A DNA stretch of 54,704 bases from Streptomyces sp. cf386 (GCF_900103585.1 NZ_FNHV01000038.1:1-54704); one strand, 5' to 3'. Shown: positions 21,313-29,226, numbered from the stretch's first letter. Numbers and translations: made by a program. The notes: generated from the sequence alone by a model not told the origin.

Positions 21313-23844
21313 CTACTCGCCGGGGTGGGCGAGTTCGATGTCGTGGTCGTCGGCGCCGCGGCCGGTGACCGTCAGGGCCGTCGCGACCGGCGGGTAGCCC
21401 GTCGCGATGACCGTGTACTCGCCGCCGTCCAGGTCGGTGAAGGCGTACGCCCCGTCCGAGCCGGTCGTCGCGGTGCCGACCACGTTGCCCGCCGCGTCGA
21501 CCAGGGTCACGCGGGCGTCGGCCAGCGGGCCGTGCGGCGCCCTTACGACGCCCCGGACCTGGGCGCCGGCGTCGAGGTCGACCTCGATCCGGGTCACCCC
21601 CGTGCCGCCGATCTCGACGGGCAGGGCGCGCGGCCGGAACCCGGCGGCGTTCACCGCGACGGTCACGGCACCCGGCACCAGCTCGGCGAAGCCGAACTCG
21701 CCCTGCTCACCGGTGGCGGCGGTGGCCAGCAGGTCGCCGCGCACGTCGGTGACGATCACCATCGCGTCCTTGACCGGCAGCGCGCTCCCCGCGGCCCGCA
21801 CCACACCGCTCAGGCCGCTCGTGCCGCTGAGCAGGATGTCGTACGCCACCGGCTCGTCGCCGCCCACCACGATCGTGGAGGCCTGTGGCTGGAAGCCGTC
21901 GGCGGAGGCGATCAGGACGTACGATCCCGCGCCCGGCGCGTCGACCCCGTACGAACCGTCGGCCTGCGCCACCGACCGGCCGAGCTGCCGCCCGGCCAGC
22001 GAGATCAGCGTGACCGCCGCCTGCGGCACCGGCGCGCTCTCGGCGCCCCGGACGAAGCCGCGGACCGGAACGCCCCCGGACACCGGGCCGGTCTCCTCGG
22101 GGCGGGCCACCGTGGCCACGGCAGCGAGTTGCCGGGTGCCCTCGGGAGCGATCTCGGTCTCGGAGGACGTGACCGCCCAGCTCGGCGTCCGCTCCTGCGC
22201 GGCGGCCGGCGCGGTCACCGAGGCCTGCGCAGTCTCCGCCGCACCAGTCCTCTGCGGCGTCTCCGACTCCGCGGCCTGCGCCAGCGCGCCCTTCGTCTTC
22301 AACGGGACCTCCTTGATGAACAGGGCGAACAGGAGGGCGAGGAAGGCGATCGGTGCGGCGTAGAGGAAGACGTCCGCCACGCCGTGGCCGTACGCGCTCT
22401 CGATGACCGTGCGCACCGGGCCGGGCAGCGCGTCGAGGTCCGGGATCTCGCCGTGGCCCGACGAACCCTGCACGCCGAGCTTGGTCAGGCCCTCCTCGGC
22501 GTAGTGCGTGATGCGGTGGCTCAGGACCGCGCCCAGGGCCGAGACGCCCATGGCGCCGCCGAGGGAGCGGAAGAAGTTCACGACCGAGCTGGCGGCGCCC
22601 AGGTCGCTCGGGTCCACCTGGTTCTGCGTGGCCAGCACCAGGTTCTGCATCATCATGCCGACGCCGAGACCCAGCAGGGCCATGAAGATCGCCACGTGCC
22701 AGTACTCGGTGTCGTAGCGGATCGTGCCGAGGAGTCCGAGGCCCGCGGTCACCAGGACACCGCCGGCGAGCAGCCAGGCCTTCCAGCGGCCGGTGCGGGT
22801 GATGACCTGGCCGGAGACGGTCGACGAGATGAACAGGCCGACGATCATCGGGATGGTCAGGACGCCGGACATGGTCGGCGACTCGTTGCGGGCCAGCTGG
22901 AAGTACTGGCTGAAGAAGATCGTGCCCGCGAACATCGCGATGCCGACGAACAGGGAGGCCAGCGACGCGAGGGTGATGGTGCGGTTGCGGAACAGGCGCA
23001 GCGGGACGATCGGCTCGCTTGCCTTGGTCTCGACGAAGAGGAAGATCAGCAGGAGCGCCAGCGCGCCGCCCGTCATCGCACCCGTCTGCCAGGACATCCA
23101 GTCGTACTTGTCACCGGCGAAGGTCACCCAGACCAGCAGCAGGCAGACCGCGGCGGTGATGAAGAAGGCGCCGGCCCAGTCGACCTTGACCTTCCGCCTG
23201 ACGACCGGGAGGTGCAGGGTGCGCTGCAGCACGATGAGCGCGATCACGGCGAAGGGCACGCCGACGTAGAAGCACCAGCGCCAGCCGAGCCAGTCGGTGT
23301 CGGTGATGACGCCGCCGATCAGCGGGCCGCCGACCATCGCGGTGGCGAAGGTGGCACCGAGGTAGCCGTTGTAGCGTCCGCGCTCACGCGGGGAGATCAT
23401 CGCGGCCAGGATGATCTGGGCCAGGGAGGACAGACCGCCCATGCCTATGCCCTGCACCGCGCGGAACGCGATGAGCATTTCGGCGTTCTGCGAGAGACCC
23501 GCCAGCGCGGAGCCCGCCACGAAGATGACGAGGGCCAGCTGGATGAGCAGCTTCTTGGAGAAGAGGTCGGCGAGCTTGCCCCACAGGGGTGTGGACGCGG
23601 TCATCGCCAGCAGCGACGCGGTGACCACCCAGGTGTAGGCGCTCTGACCGCCGCCGAGGTCCTTGATGATGTCGGGCAGGGCGTTGGAGACGATCGTCGA
23701 CGACAGGATCGCGACGAACATGCCGAGCAGCAGCCCGGTCAGCGCTTCCATGATCTGCCGGTGCGACATCGGGGCGCCGTCGGCGGACGGGCCTCCGGCG
23801 TGCTTGGCGTGGGCCCGCACACCGGCTGGTGTGGTCGTTGCCAT
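21313..23844 (-). CDS. MFS DHA2 transporter fused to three carboxypeptidase-regulatory-like domains
   Basis: At 843 residues this is about 300 longer than a normal DHA2 pump. Residues 25-545 form a 14-helix transporter: ALTGLLLGMFVAILSSTIVSNALPDII, TPLWGKLADLFSKK (motif A), GPLIGGVITDTDWLGWRWCFYVGVP. A Thr/Ala-rich linker follows. Three repeats then occur, each with a GxV..a...P...A.V.l.d..G....t....G.y.f..l..G.Y.v...a.G pattern (about 620-695, 696-768 and 769-842). These resemble CarboxypepD_reg beta-sandwiches. With 14 helices the tail should be cytosolic, unusual for this domain type. It follows a MarR gene and precedes YceI on the minus strand. Confidence 0.85.
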   Translation of the reverse strand: MATTTPAGVRAHAKHAGGPSADGAPMSHRQIMEALTGLLLGMFVAILSSTIVSNALPDIIKDLGGGQSAYTWVVTASLLAMTASTPLWGKLADLFSKKLLIQLALVIFVAGSALAGLSQNAEMLIAFRAVQGIGMGGLSSLAQIILAAMISPRERGRYNGYLGATFATAMVGGPLIGGVITDTDWLGWRWCFYVGVPFAVIALIVLQRTLHLPVVRRKVKVDWAGAFFITAAVCLLLVWVTFAGDKYDWMSWQTGAMTGGALALLLIFLFVETKASEPIVPLRLFRNRTITLASLASLFVGIAMFAGTIFFSQYFQLARNESPTMSGVLTIPMIVGLFISSTVSGQVITRTGRWKAWLLAGGVLVTAGLGLLGTIRYDTEYWHVAIFMALLGLGVGMMMQNLVLATQNQVDPSDLGAASSVVNFFRSLGGAMGVSALGAVLSHRITHYAEEGLTKLGVQGSSGHGEIPDLDALPGPVRTVIESAYGHGVADVFLYAAPIAFLALLFALFIKEVPLKTKGALAQAAESETPQRTGAAETAQASVTAPAAAQERTPSWAVTSSETEIAPEGTRQLAAVATVARPEETGPVSGGVPVRGFVRGAESAPVPQAAVTLISLAGRQLGRSVAQADGSYGVDAPGAGSYVLIASADGFQPQASTIVVGGDEPVAYDILLSGTSGLSGVVRAAGSALPVKDAMVIVTDVRGDLLATAATGEQGEFGFAELVPGAVTVAVNAAGFRPRALPVEIGGTGVTRIEVDLDAGAQVRGVVRAPHGPLADARVTLVDAAGNVVGTATTGSDGAYAFTDLDGGEYTVIATGYPPVATALTVTGRGADDHDIELAHPGE

Positions 23845-23901
23845 GGGCTTCCTTCTCTTACTGGCTCTCTGGCTCTGTGGCTGGGGGGGGGCTCGGGGCT
23901 G

Positions 23902-24351
23902 TTACTGGGTGATCGCGGGTGTACGGCAGTCGTCGAAGCTGGCCCTCAGCCGGGCCATGAGCCGGGTGAGCTGGGCGACCTCGTCGTCGGTCCAGTCGCT
24001 CAGCCGCTCGGCGAGCAGTTGCGTGGTCCGCCGGGACATCTCCCGCACCCGGTCCTCGCCGTCGGGGGTGAGGCGCAGGATGCGGCTCCGCTTGTCCGCG
24101 GGGTCGGGGGAGCGCTCGATCCAGCCGCGCTCGGCGACGTGGGCGACATGGCGGCTGGTGACCGACATGTCCACGGCGAGCAGCTCGGCGAGCTTGCTCA
24201 TGCGCATCTCTCCATGGCGGGCCAGCAACGTCAGTACGGCGGCGGAAGCCCCGGGACAGTCGGACGGCAGCGTCCGTCCCATCTCCCGCTTCACGGCGCC
24301 GAAGGCGCTGAACTGGCGGACCAGCTCCTCGTACTGCGCCTGCTCGGCCAT
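23902..24351 (-). CDS. MarR-family repressor of the MFS/YceI operon
   Basis: The open frame extends to 24519, but ATG at 24351 (MAEQAQYEELVRQFSAF), preceded by GGGAGGTGTG, gives a standard 149-residue MarR protein. MSKLAELLAVDMSVTSRHVAHVAERGWIERSPDPADKRSRILRLT is the winged helix with the DPADKR wing. It lies 57 bp upstream of the MFS fusion gene on the same strand. Two matched palindromes sit in its promoter, so it most likely represses its own operon. Confidence 0.9.
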   Translation of the reverse strand: MAEQAQYEELVRQFSAFGAVKREMGRTLPSDCPGASAAVLTLLARHGEMRMSKLAELLAVDMSVTSRHVAHVAERGWIERSPDPADKRSRILRLTPDGEDRVREMSRRTTQLLAERLSDWTDDEVAQLTRLMARLRASFDDCRTPAITQ

Positions 24352-24367
24352 CACACCTCCCGTGTTT

Positions 24368-24412
24368 GTTGCTTTGGGCAACCATAGAAGCGTTTGGTTG
24401 CTACAGGCAAAC
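24368..24412 (-). promoter_or_regulatory. Two MarR operators, TTGC-N5-GCAA
   Basis: TTGC-N5-GCAA occurs at 24369-24381 and again at 24398-24410, centres 29 bp apart. Both are extended by flanking GTT and AAC bases. They lie just upstream of the marR start codon in an AT-richer stretch. The duplication of the same dyad makes this a strong operator candidate for the MarR protein encoded next to it. Confidence 0.65.
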
Positions 24413-24556
24413 AAATGAGGGGGCCGCGCCGCAAAAACTTGGCAAAGGCAAGTATTGCGACCGTAAATGTGCAGGTGGGGTGGGTCCTGTGACCCCCTGT
24501 GCAGGCCCGCGGCCCCCACTTGGGCCGAACGGGCGGATTCGCTAGGGTCTCAGGCC

Positions 24557-24754
24557 ATGGCTAACACCCAGGGCCCCCAGGGCAACCACGACCCCGCCGG
24601 CAGCACCCAGATGTTCCGCGCGTTCGTCGACGAGTCCCCGCAGGGCGGTCGACAGCAGGCCTCCTCCGGCGGCGGACCGCGCATCGGCCTGATCCTCGGC
24701 GTCGTCGTCGCCGTGGCGGTCGTCGCGGCCGTGGCCTGGCTGGCGTTCAAGTAG
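24557..24754 (+). CDS. Small single-pass membrane protein
   Basis: The frame begins further upstream, but ATG at 24557 (MANTQGPQGNHDPAGSTQMFRAFVDESPQG) is the convincing start, giving 65 residues. The N-terminal 43 residues are polar, and residues about 44-63 (IGLILGVVVAVAVVAAVAWLAF) form one membrane helix with a short basic end. It resembles conserved small Streptomyces membrane proteins of unknown role. It is divergent from the marR operon and convergent with a lipoprotein gene. Confidence 0.75.
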   Translation: MANTQGPQGNHDPAGSTQMFRAFVDESPQGGRQQASSGGGPRIGLILGVVVAVAVVAAVAWLAFK

Positions 24755-24769
24755 GCCGTACGGTCCGCC

Positions 24770-24824
24770 AGGGCCTGTCGTTCGGATCATTACGGCGTCG
24801 GCCTGGGCCCTGTCGGCAGGCCCT
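24770..24824. terminator. Bidirectional terminator-like inverted repeat
   Basis: AGGGCCTG (24770-24777) and CAGGCCCT (24817-24824) are perfect inverted repeats. The second arm can also pair with GGGCCCTG (24805-24812) around loop TCGG, with one mismatch or bulge. The element sits between two convergent genes, and its right arm includes the stop codon of the lipoprotein gene. Confidence 0.5.
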
Positions 24825-25590
24825 AGTCCCACCGGACGTCCTGGACGTCGACGTCCCGCGTCTCGATGTGCATGCCGAGCGGTACGCGCCACGCGTCGAC
24901 GCACACCGTCCAGGCCTTCTCCTTGCGTGCGCCGGCCCCGATCGGCGCCGGGAGCTTCTCCGTCGACTCGATCGTCGCCCAGTCGATGCCGAGCGCGCCG
25001 ATGATGTGGGTGCCGAAGGTGACGGTGCCCGAGCGCACGGCGGTGCCGCCCGAGTTGTGGAAGCCGAGGGTCACCTTCTCGCACCAGCGCTTGTCCGTGG
25101 GCTCCCGTACGGGGTCGCTCACGGTCAGCTTTGCGGGCGGCAAGGGTGTCGAAGGCGTCGAGGGTGGCGCGGCCGTAGAGGGCGTGGGTGAACTGCCGGG
25201 CGCGGTGGCGGAGTCGGCAGGCGTGCCCGCGGGTTCGGGTGTGATGCCCGGGAGTTGTGGCGAGCGACCTGTGCCTTCGGGGGAAGGCGGATCCTGACTC
25301 CCCTCCCGCTCTGGGGAGTTGCCCGAGTTGCCGGGGGTGCGACCGGTGCCGCCGTCCTCTCCGGCCTCCGGACCGTCGAGCGGCACCAGCGTCACCTCGC
25401 CCGTCGGCAGGACCGCCGTACCGGAGACCCTCGGCGGCCCGCCCGCCGCGCCCGTCGCGACGTACCCCTCACCACTCCCGCCGCCCCCGCACGCGGCCAG
25501 CGCCCCGCCCAGACAGACGACGGCCGCCGACGCGCCGATCAGGGCGCACCGACGGCCATGTGTCCATGTCGTCCAGGGTGATCGAAGCAT
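24823..25590 (-). CDS. Secreted lipoprotein with Pro/Ser/Thr-rich spacer
   Basis: The 255-residue product has a signal peptide with a lipobox (GGALAAC, Cys34) followed by Gly-rich and Pro/Ser/Thr-rich low-complexity sequence to about residue 150. The folded C-terminal domain (LTVSDPVREPTDKRWCEKVTLGFHNSGGTAVRSGTVTFGTHIIGALGIDW, KEKAWTVCVDAWRVPLGMHIET) looks like a beta-sandwich with two cysteines that may pair. It is conserved-looking in Streptomyces, always of unknown function. It lies downstream of sigN on the same strand, 49 bp away. Confidence 0.75.
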   Translation of the reverse strand: MLRSPWTTWTHGRRCALIGASAAVVCLGGALAACGGGGSGEGYVATGAAGGPPRVSGTAVLPTGEVTLVPLDGPEAGEDGGTGRTPGNSGNSPEREGSQDPPSPEGTGRSPQLPGITPEPAGTPADSATAPGSSPTPSTAAPPSTPSTPLPPAKLTVSDPVREPTDKRWCEKVTLGFHNSGGTAVRSGTVTFGTHIIGALGIDWATIESTEKLPAPIGAGARKEKAWTVCVDAWRVPLGMHIETRDVDVQDVRWD

Positions 25591-25639
25591 CGGGCCATGG
25601 TGGCTGACGCTCCGTCAAATATGAAGGGGACGGAAGGGG

Positions 25640-26560
25640 TCAGTCGGAGATGAGGCCCTCGCGCAGCTGCGCCAGGGTCCGGGTCAGCAGCCGGGAGACG
25701 TGCATCTGGGAGATGCCGACCTCCTCGCCGATCTGCGACTGGGTCATGTTGGCGAAGAAGCGCAGCATGATGATGCGCCGCTCGCGGGGCGGGAGTTTGG
25801 CGAGGAGGGGCTTCAGGGACTCGCGGTACTCGACGCCCTCCAGCGCGGTGTCCTCGTAGCCGAGCCGGTCGGCCAGGGAGCCCTCGCCGCCGTCGTCCTC
25901 CGGGGCCGGGGAGTCCAGCGAGGAGGCCGTGTACGCGTTGCCGACCGCGAGGCCGTCGACGACGTCCTCCTCGGACACGCCCAGCACGGCGGCCAGTTCG
26001 GTGACCGTCGGGGAGCGGTCCAGCTTCTGGGAGAGCTCGTCGCTGGCCTTGGTGAGCGCCAGGCGCAGCTCCTGGAGGCGGCGCGGGACGCGCACCGACC
26101 AGGACGTGTCGCGGAAGAACCGCTTGATCTCGCCGACCACCGTCGGCATCGCGAACGTCGGGAACTCCACGCCCCGTTCGCAGTCGAAGCGGTCGATCGC
26201 CTTGATCAGGCCGATGGTGCCGACCTGGACGATGTCCTCCATCGGCTCGTTGCGGGAGCGGAAGCGGGCGGCCGCGTAACGCACCAGCGGGAGGTTGAGC
26301 TCGATCAGGGTGTCGCGGACGTAAGCGCGCTCGGGGCTGTTCTCGTCCAGCGCGGCGAGCCGCAGGAACAGGGAGCGGGACAGGGTGCGGGTGTCGATGT
26401 TCACCGAAGCCGGCAGGGCCGGGACGTCGGCGGCCGGGAGGGCCGGGGCGTCAGCGGCCGCCAGGGCCGTCACATCATCGATGGGGCCGAGCGCGGCGTC
26501 GGGCGCGGACTCGCTCTTTGTGAGCGTGAGCACCTTCGAGCTGCCCTGATCTGCGGACAT
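25640..26560 (-). CDS. sigN: RNA polymerase sigma factor SigN (SigB/SigF family)
   Basis: ATG at 26560, preceded by AGAGGGGGTGG, gives 306 residues; the longer open frame has no better start. It is a group 3 sigma factor with region 2 (NLPLVRYAAARFRSRNEPMEDIVQVGTIGLIKAIDRFDCERGVEFPTFAMPTVVGEIKRFFRD), region 3 (RVPRRLQELRLALTKASDEL) and region 4 (LPPRERRIIMLRFFANMTQSQIGEEVGISQMHVSRLL). The first 75 residues are an Ala/Asp-rich extension. The neighbouring sigF plus the tRNA-Ser/tadA/upp context match the S. coelicolor sigN-sigF locus, so this is named sigN by position. It is linked to development and stress in that species. Confidence 0.75.
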   Translation of the reverse strand: MSADQGSSKVLTLTKSESAPDAALGPIDDVTALAAADAPALPAADVPALPASVNIDTRTLSRSLFLRLAALDENSPERAYVRDTLIELNLPLVRYAAARFRSRNEPMEDIVQVGTIGLIKAIDRFDCERGVEFPTFAMPTVVGEIKRFFRDTSWSVRVPRRLQELRLALTKASDELSQKLDRSPTVTELAAVLGVSEEDVVDGLAVGNAYTASSLDSPAPEDDGGEGSLADRLGYEDTALEGVEYRESLKPLLAKLPPRERRIIMLRFFANMTQSQIGEEVGISQMHVSRLLTRTLAQLREGLISD

Positions 26561-26630
26561 GCCACCCCCTCTGGGTCGCGGGACGGTCGCGGCGAACGCT
26601 CCGGATCGAGGAACGCCGGCCTTCACCTGA

Positions 26631-26656
26631 ATACCGGAGCCGAGGCCACGGCAAAC
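26631..26656 (-). promoter_or_regulatory. Possible SigB-type promoter of sigN
   Basis: On the minus strand GTTT (complement of 26653-26656) and CGGTAT (complement of 26631-26636) are 16 bp apart. This is one mismatch from the GTTT-N14-16-GGGTAT pattern read by SigB-like sigma factors. It lies about 70 bp upstream of the sigN start. Autoregulation by SigN or a sister sigma factor is an inference. Confidence 0.35.
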
Positions 26657-26673
26657 GCGCTTCCCGAAGAATG

Positions 26674-26715
26674 TCACATGTCGGCAACACGCTGTAGTGA
26701 CATGTCGACATGTGA
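26674..26715. promoter_or_regulatory. Nested palindromes built from three ACATGT hexamers upstream of sigN
   Basis: TCACATGTCG (26674-26683) and CGACATGTGA (26706-26715) are a perfect inverted pair. Inside it ACATGTCGACATGT (26700-26713) is itself a perfect palindrome. ACATGT thus occurs at 26676, 26700 and 26708. The block lies 115-155 bp upstream of the sigN start, between sigN and sigF, and looks like a multi-site operator for an unknown regulator. Confidence 0.55.
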
Positions 26716-26829
26716 GACTTGAATCCGCCCTGGATAAACGGGGTCTGACGGTATTTCACCGCAGAACTGTCGGGATCCGCCCTGGTGAGCGATTCGCTCG
26801 CGACGGTTACCGGTCGATCCTGTTTGCGG

Positions 26830-27714
26830 TTACGCCTCGATCCGGTTCGCCGACCGAAGTCGCTGGAAGCTACGCGCGAGTAGCCTCGAAACGTGCATCT
26901 GGGATACCCCGAGTTCCGCACTGATTTGCGACTGGGTGAGGTTGCTGTAGTAGCGCAGGAGAAGGATTCTCTGTTCACGTTCGGGGAGTTGCACCAGCAG
27001 GTGCCGGACGAGATCCCGGTGCTCCACGCCGTCCAGGGCCGGGTCCTCGTAGCCGAGCCGGTCCAGCAGCCCGGGCAGCCCGTCGCCCTCCTGCGCGGCC
27101 TCCAGCGAGGTGGCGTGGTACGACCGCCCGGCCTCGATGCAGGACAGCACCTCGTCCTCGGTGATGCGCAGCCGCTCGGCGATCTCGGCGGTGGTGGGGG
27201 TGCGACCGAAGGTGGTGGTCAGGTCCTCGGTCGCGCTGTTGACCTGGACCCACAGCTCGTGCAGCCGGCGCGGTACGTGGACCGTGCGGACGTTGTCGCG
27301 GAAGTACCGCTTGATCTCGCCGACGACGGTCGGCATCGCGAACGTCGGGAACTGCACGCCCCGGTCCGGGTCGAAGCGGTCGATGGCGTTGATGAGCCCG
27401 ATCGTGCCGACCTGGATCACGTCCTCCATCGGCTCGTTGCGGGAGCGAAAACGGGCGGCCGCATAGCGCACGAGCGGGAGGTTCGCCTCGATGAGCGCCC
27501 CGCGCACGCGGTTGTGCTCCGGCGTACCCGGCTGCAACTCCTTGAGCTCGCCGAAGAGCACCTGGGTCAGCGCCCGGGTGTCGGCACCGCGACTACGGGG
27601 TGGCGCCGCCGTGGGGGTCTCCTGCTGGCTGGGGGTTTGAGGGCTCGGCGCTTGAGGGCTCGGGGCTTGAGGCGCAGTACTGGCCGGCACGGTCAACTCC
27701 ACCTCGTGATCCAT
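26830..27714 (-). CDS. sigF: Sporulation sigma factor SigF
   Basis: ATG at 27714 (MDHEVELTVPAST) gives 294 residues; a TTG at 27729 is an alternative. A Pro/Gln/Ser-rich leader with APSPQ repeats precedes region 2 (LPLVRYAAARFRSRNEPMEDVIQVGTIGLINAIDRFDPDRGVQFPTF), region 3 (VHVPRRLHELWVQVN) and region 4 (LPEREQRILLLRYYSNLTQSQISAELGVSQMHVSRLLARSFQRLRSANRIEA). The sequence corresponds closely to what I recall of Streptomyces SigF, the late, spore-compartment sigma factor. It is transcribed separately from sigN, 269 bp apart. Anti-sigma genes are not adjacent. Confidence 0.85.
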   Translation of the reverse strand: MDHEVELTVPASTAPQAPSPQAPSPQTPSQQETPTAAPPRSRGADTRALTQVLFGELKELQPGTPEHNRVRGALIEANLPLVRYAAARFRSRNEPMEDVIQVGTIGLINAIDRFDPDRGVQFPTFAMPTVVGEIKRYFRDNVRTVHVPRRLHELWVQVNSATEDLTTTFGRTPTTAEIAERLRITEDEVLSCIEAGRSYHATSLEAAQEGDGLPGLLDRLGYEDPALDGVEHRDLVRHLLVQLPEREQRILLLRYYSNLTQSQISAELGVSQMHVSRLLARSFQRLRSANRIEA

Positions 27715-27818
27715 CAACTCATCGGTCAAAAGCGGTCATAGCATCACAAGACAGTTCATTGTGTTCAAGTACCGCATAATCCCGTGTTGGGGATGGATCG
27801 GTGCGCAAGACACGCGAA

Positions 27819-27845
27819 AGCCCCCCGCCGTTACGGCGGAGGGCT
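27819..27845 (-). terminator. Terminator downstream of the Dabb gene
   Basis: A GC-rich stem forms between AGCCCCCCGCCG (27819-27830) and CGGCGGAGGGCT (27834-27845) with loop TTA and one mismatch. It lies just after the stop codon of the minus-strand gene at 27861. Confidence 0.7.
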
Positions 27846-27860
27846 CCGGGGTACCGAGGC

Positions 27861-28154
27861 TCAGTATTCGTAGTCCGCGATCACCCAGGTGGCGAACTCC
27901 CGCCACAGGGTGACGCCCGCCTGGTGCTCGGGGTGCTCCGCGTACGTCCGCAGGGCGGCCGTGTCCTCGAAGGCGGAGTTGATGGCGAAGTCGTAGGCGA
28001 TGGGGCGGTCGCTGATGTTCCAGCCGAGCTCCCAGTGCCGGATCTCGGAGATCTTGCCCTCCAGCGAGCGGAAGGCCTCGACACCCTCCACGACCCGCGG
28101 GTCGTCGCGCTCGACGCCCTCGTTGAGCTTGAAGAGGACCAGGTGGCGGATCAT
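27861..28154 (-). CDS. Dabb-family (stress-responsive alpha/beta barrel) protein
   Basis: The 97-residue protein is a single Dabb domain: MIRHLVLFKLNEGVERDDPRVVEGVEAFRSLEGKISEIRHWELGWNISDRPIAYDFAINSAFEDTAALRTYAEHPEHQ. Dabb proteins are dimeric ferredoxin-like barrels; some are cyclases, most are of unknown role. GGGAG precedes the ATG at 28154. It is followed by a strong terminator, and a small membrane-protein gene lies 31 bp upstream, so the two may be cotranscribed. Confidence 0.85.
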   Translation of the reverse strand: MIRHLVLFKLNEGVERDDPRVVEGVEAFRSLEGKISEIRHWELGWNISDRPIAYDFAINSAFEDTAALRTYAEHPEHQAGVTLWREFATWVIADYEY

Positions 28155-28185
28155 GGGTACTCCCTGGGTCAGGCCACGGCAGGGC

Positions 28186-28365
28186 CTAGCTGTCGCCGCC
28201 GTTGGCGATCCACGTCATGAAGTCGCCGATGGCCTTGGCCGCGTCCGATATGCCCTCGAACCCTATCTGCACGTAGTCGGCGGCCTTGGCCGGGTCCGTG
28301 ATGATCAGATAGAGCACGAAGACCACGAGCACATAGACGGCGACCTTCTTCGAATTCACCGCCAT
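28186..28365 (-). CDS. Small membrane-anchored protein
   Basis: ATG at 28365, preceded by GGGGAGG, encodes 59 residues: MAVNSKKVAVYVLVVFVLYLIITDPAKAADYVQ and then an amphipathic helix FEGISDAAKAIGDFMTWIANGG. Residues 7-23 form one membrane helix. This small protein looks conserved at this locus in Streptomyces. It has no known function. It lies between Dabb and the tRNA-Ser gene on the same strand. Confidence 0.8.
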   Translation of the reverse strand: MAVNSKKVAVYVLVVFVLYLIITDPAKAADYVQIGFEGISDAAKAIGDFMTWIANGGDS

Positions 28366-28473
28366 CGCGGCCTCCCCTGTGGCTGCTGCGCCGAATGAGC
28401 CGAAAGAGCCAAAAGGGCCCTGTGTTACCGGCGGTGAGTGTAACCTTCGCGCCTCTCCTGAGATCAACAGCAC

Positions 28474-28503
28474 GAAGGGCCCCGTCTGTCGACGGGGCCC
28501 TTC
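28474..28503. terminator. Terminator of the tRNA-Ser gene
   Basis: GAAGGGCCCCGTC (28474-28486) and GACGGGGCCCTTC (28491-28503) form a perfect 13-bp stem with loop TGTC, immediately after the 3' end of the minus-strand tRNA-Ser. It would work in either direction. Confidence 0.85.
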
Positions 28504-28508
28504 TTCAG

Positions 28509-28593
28509 CGGTAGCGGAGGGATTTGAACCCTCGGTGACTTGCGCCACACTCGCTTTCGAGGCGAGCTCCTTCGGCCGCTCGGACACGCTACC
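28509..28593 (-). tRNA. tRNA-Ser (anticodon CGA)
   Basis: On the minus strand the acceptor stem GGTAGCG pairs with CGCTACC, followed by discriminator G. The anticodon arm is CTCGC-CTCGAAA-GCGAG with anticodon CGA, so it reads UCG. A long class II variable arm (TGTGGCGCAAGTCACC) precedes the T arm GAGGG-TTCAAAT-CCCTC. The length is 85 nt. CCA is not encoded. Confidence 0.95.
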
Positions 28594-28678
28594 GAGGGAG
28601 ACCTTACAGCAAGGCGGGCCATGCTCTGAAATCGGTATTCGCCGAGCTCCTGCCCCGAGCTGCTGCCCCGGGCTCGTG

Positions 28679-29161
28679 TCACCGAGTCCGGAAGAAGTCC
28701 GTGAGCAGACGGGCGCACTCCTCGGCGAGCACGCCCTCGACGACCTCGGGGCGATGGTTGAGCCGCCGGTCGCGCACGACGTCCCAGAGGGACCCCGCCG
28801 CGCCGGCCTTCTCGTCCCGGGCGCCGTAGACGACCCGGTCCACCCGGGACTGCACGATCGCACCGGCGCACATGGTGCAGGGCTCCAGCGTCACGACGAG
28901 CGTGCAGCCGGACAGCCGCCACTCGCCCGCCCGTCTCCCACCACCGCCCTTGACGGAGGCGCTTCGCGCCGCCCCTCCCCATTCGGCGGCAGCCCGTCGG
29001 ATCGCCAGCACCTCGGCGTGCGCGGTCGGATCGCCGGTCGCCTCGCGCTCGTTGTGGCCGGCGCCGAGCACGGTCGTCCCGTCGGCGGACAGGACGACGG
29101 CGCCGACGGGGACATCCCCGCCCCGGACGGCCAGTTCGGCCTCGTCCAGGGCGAGCCGCAT
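28679..29161 (-). CDS. tadA: tRNA(adenine-34) deaminase TadA
   Basis: The 160-residue zinc deaminase has the catalytic HAE in DPTAHAEVLAIRRAA and the zinc-binding PCTMC in VTLEPCTMCAGAIVQSRVDRVVYGARDEKAG. It converts A34 to inosine in tRNA-Arg(ACG). A non-typical segment of about 16 residues (GGAARSASVKGGGGRRAG) sits between the first helix and WRLSGCTLVV. The DNA encoding it includes the palindrome GGCGC-TTC-GCGCC (28958-28970), suggesting a small in-frame insertion. The gene lies beside tRNA-Ser and its associated gene, as in other Streptomyces. Confidence 0.9.
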   Translation of the reverse strand: MRLALDEAELAVRGGDVPVGAVVLSADGTTVLGAGHNEREATGDPTAHAEVLAIRRAAAEWGGAARSASVKGGGGRRAGEWRLSGCTLVVTLEPCTMCAGAIVQSRVDRVVYGARDEKAGAAGSLWDVVRDRRLNHRPEVVEGVLAEECARLLTDFFRTR

Positions 29162-29226
29162 CGCGGCTCGCCAGCGGTCGCGTACGGGGTCGGGCGGCTC
29201 GGCCGCCGACCCCTGGTCGAACGAGG

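Noticed and set aside
20515..24387. A 1290-codon plus-strand open frame
   Set aside because: It lies antisense to yceI, the MFS fusion and marR. Its translation is Arg/Gly/Asp/His-rich without domains. It is a GC-skew shadow frame.
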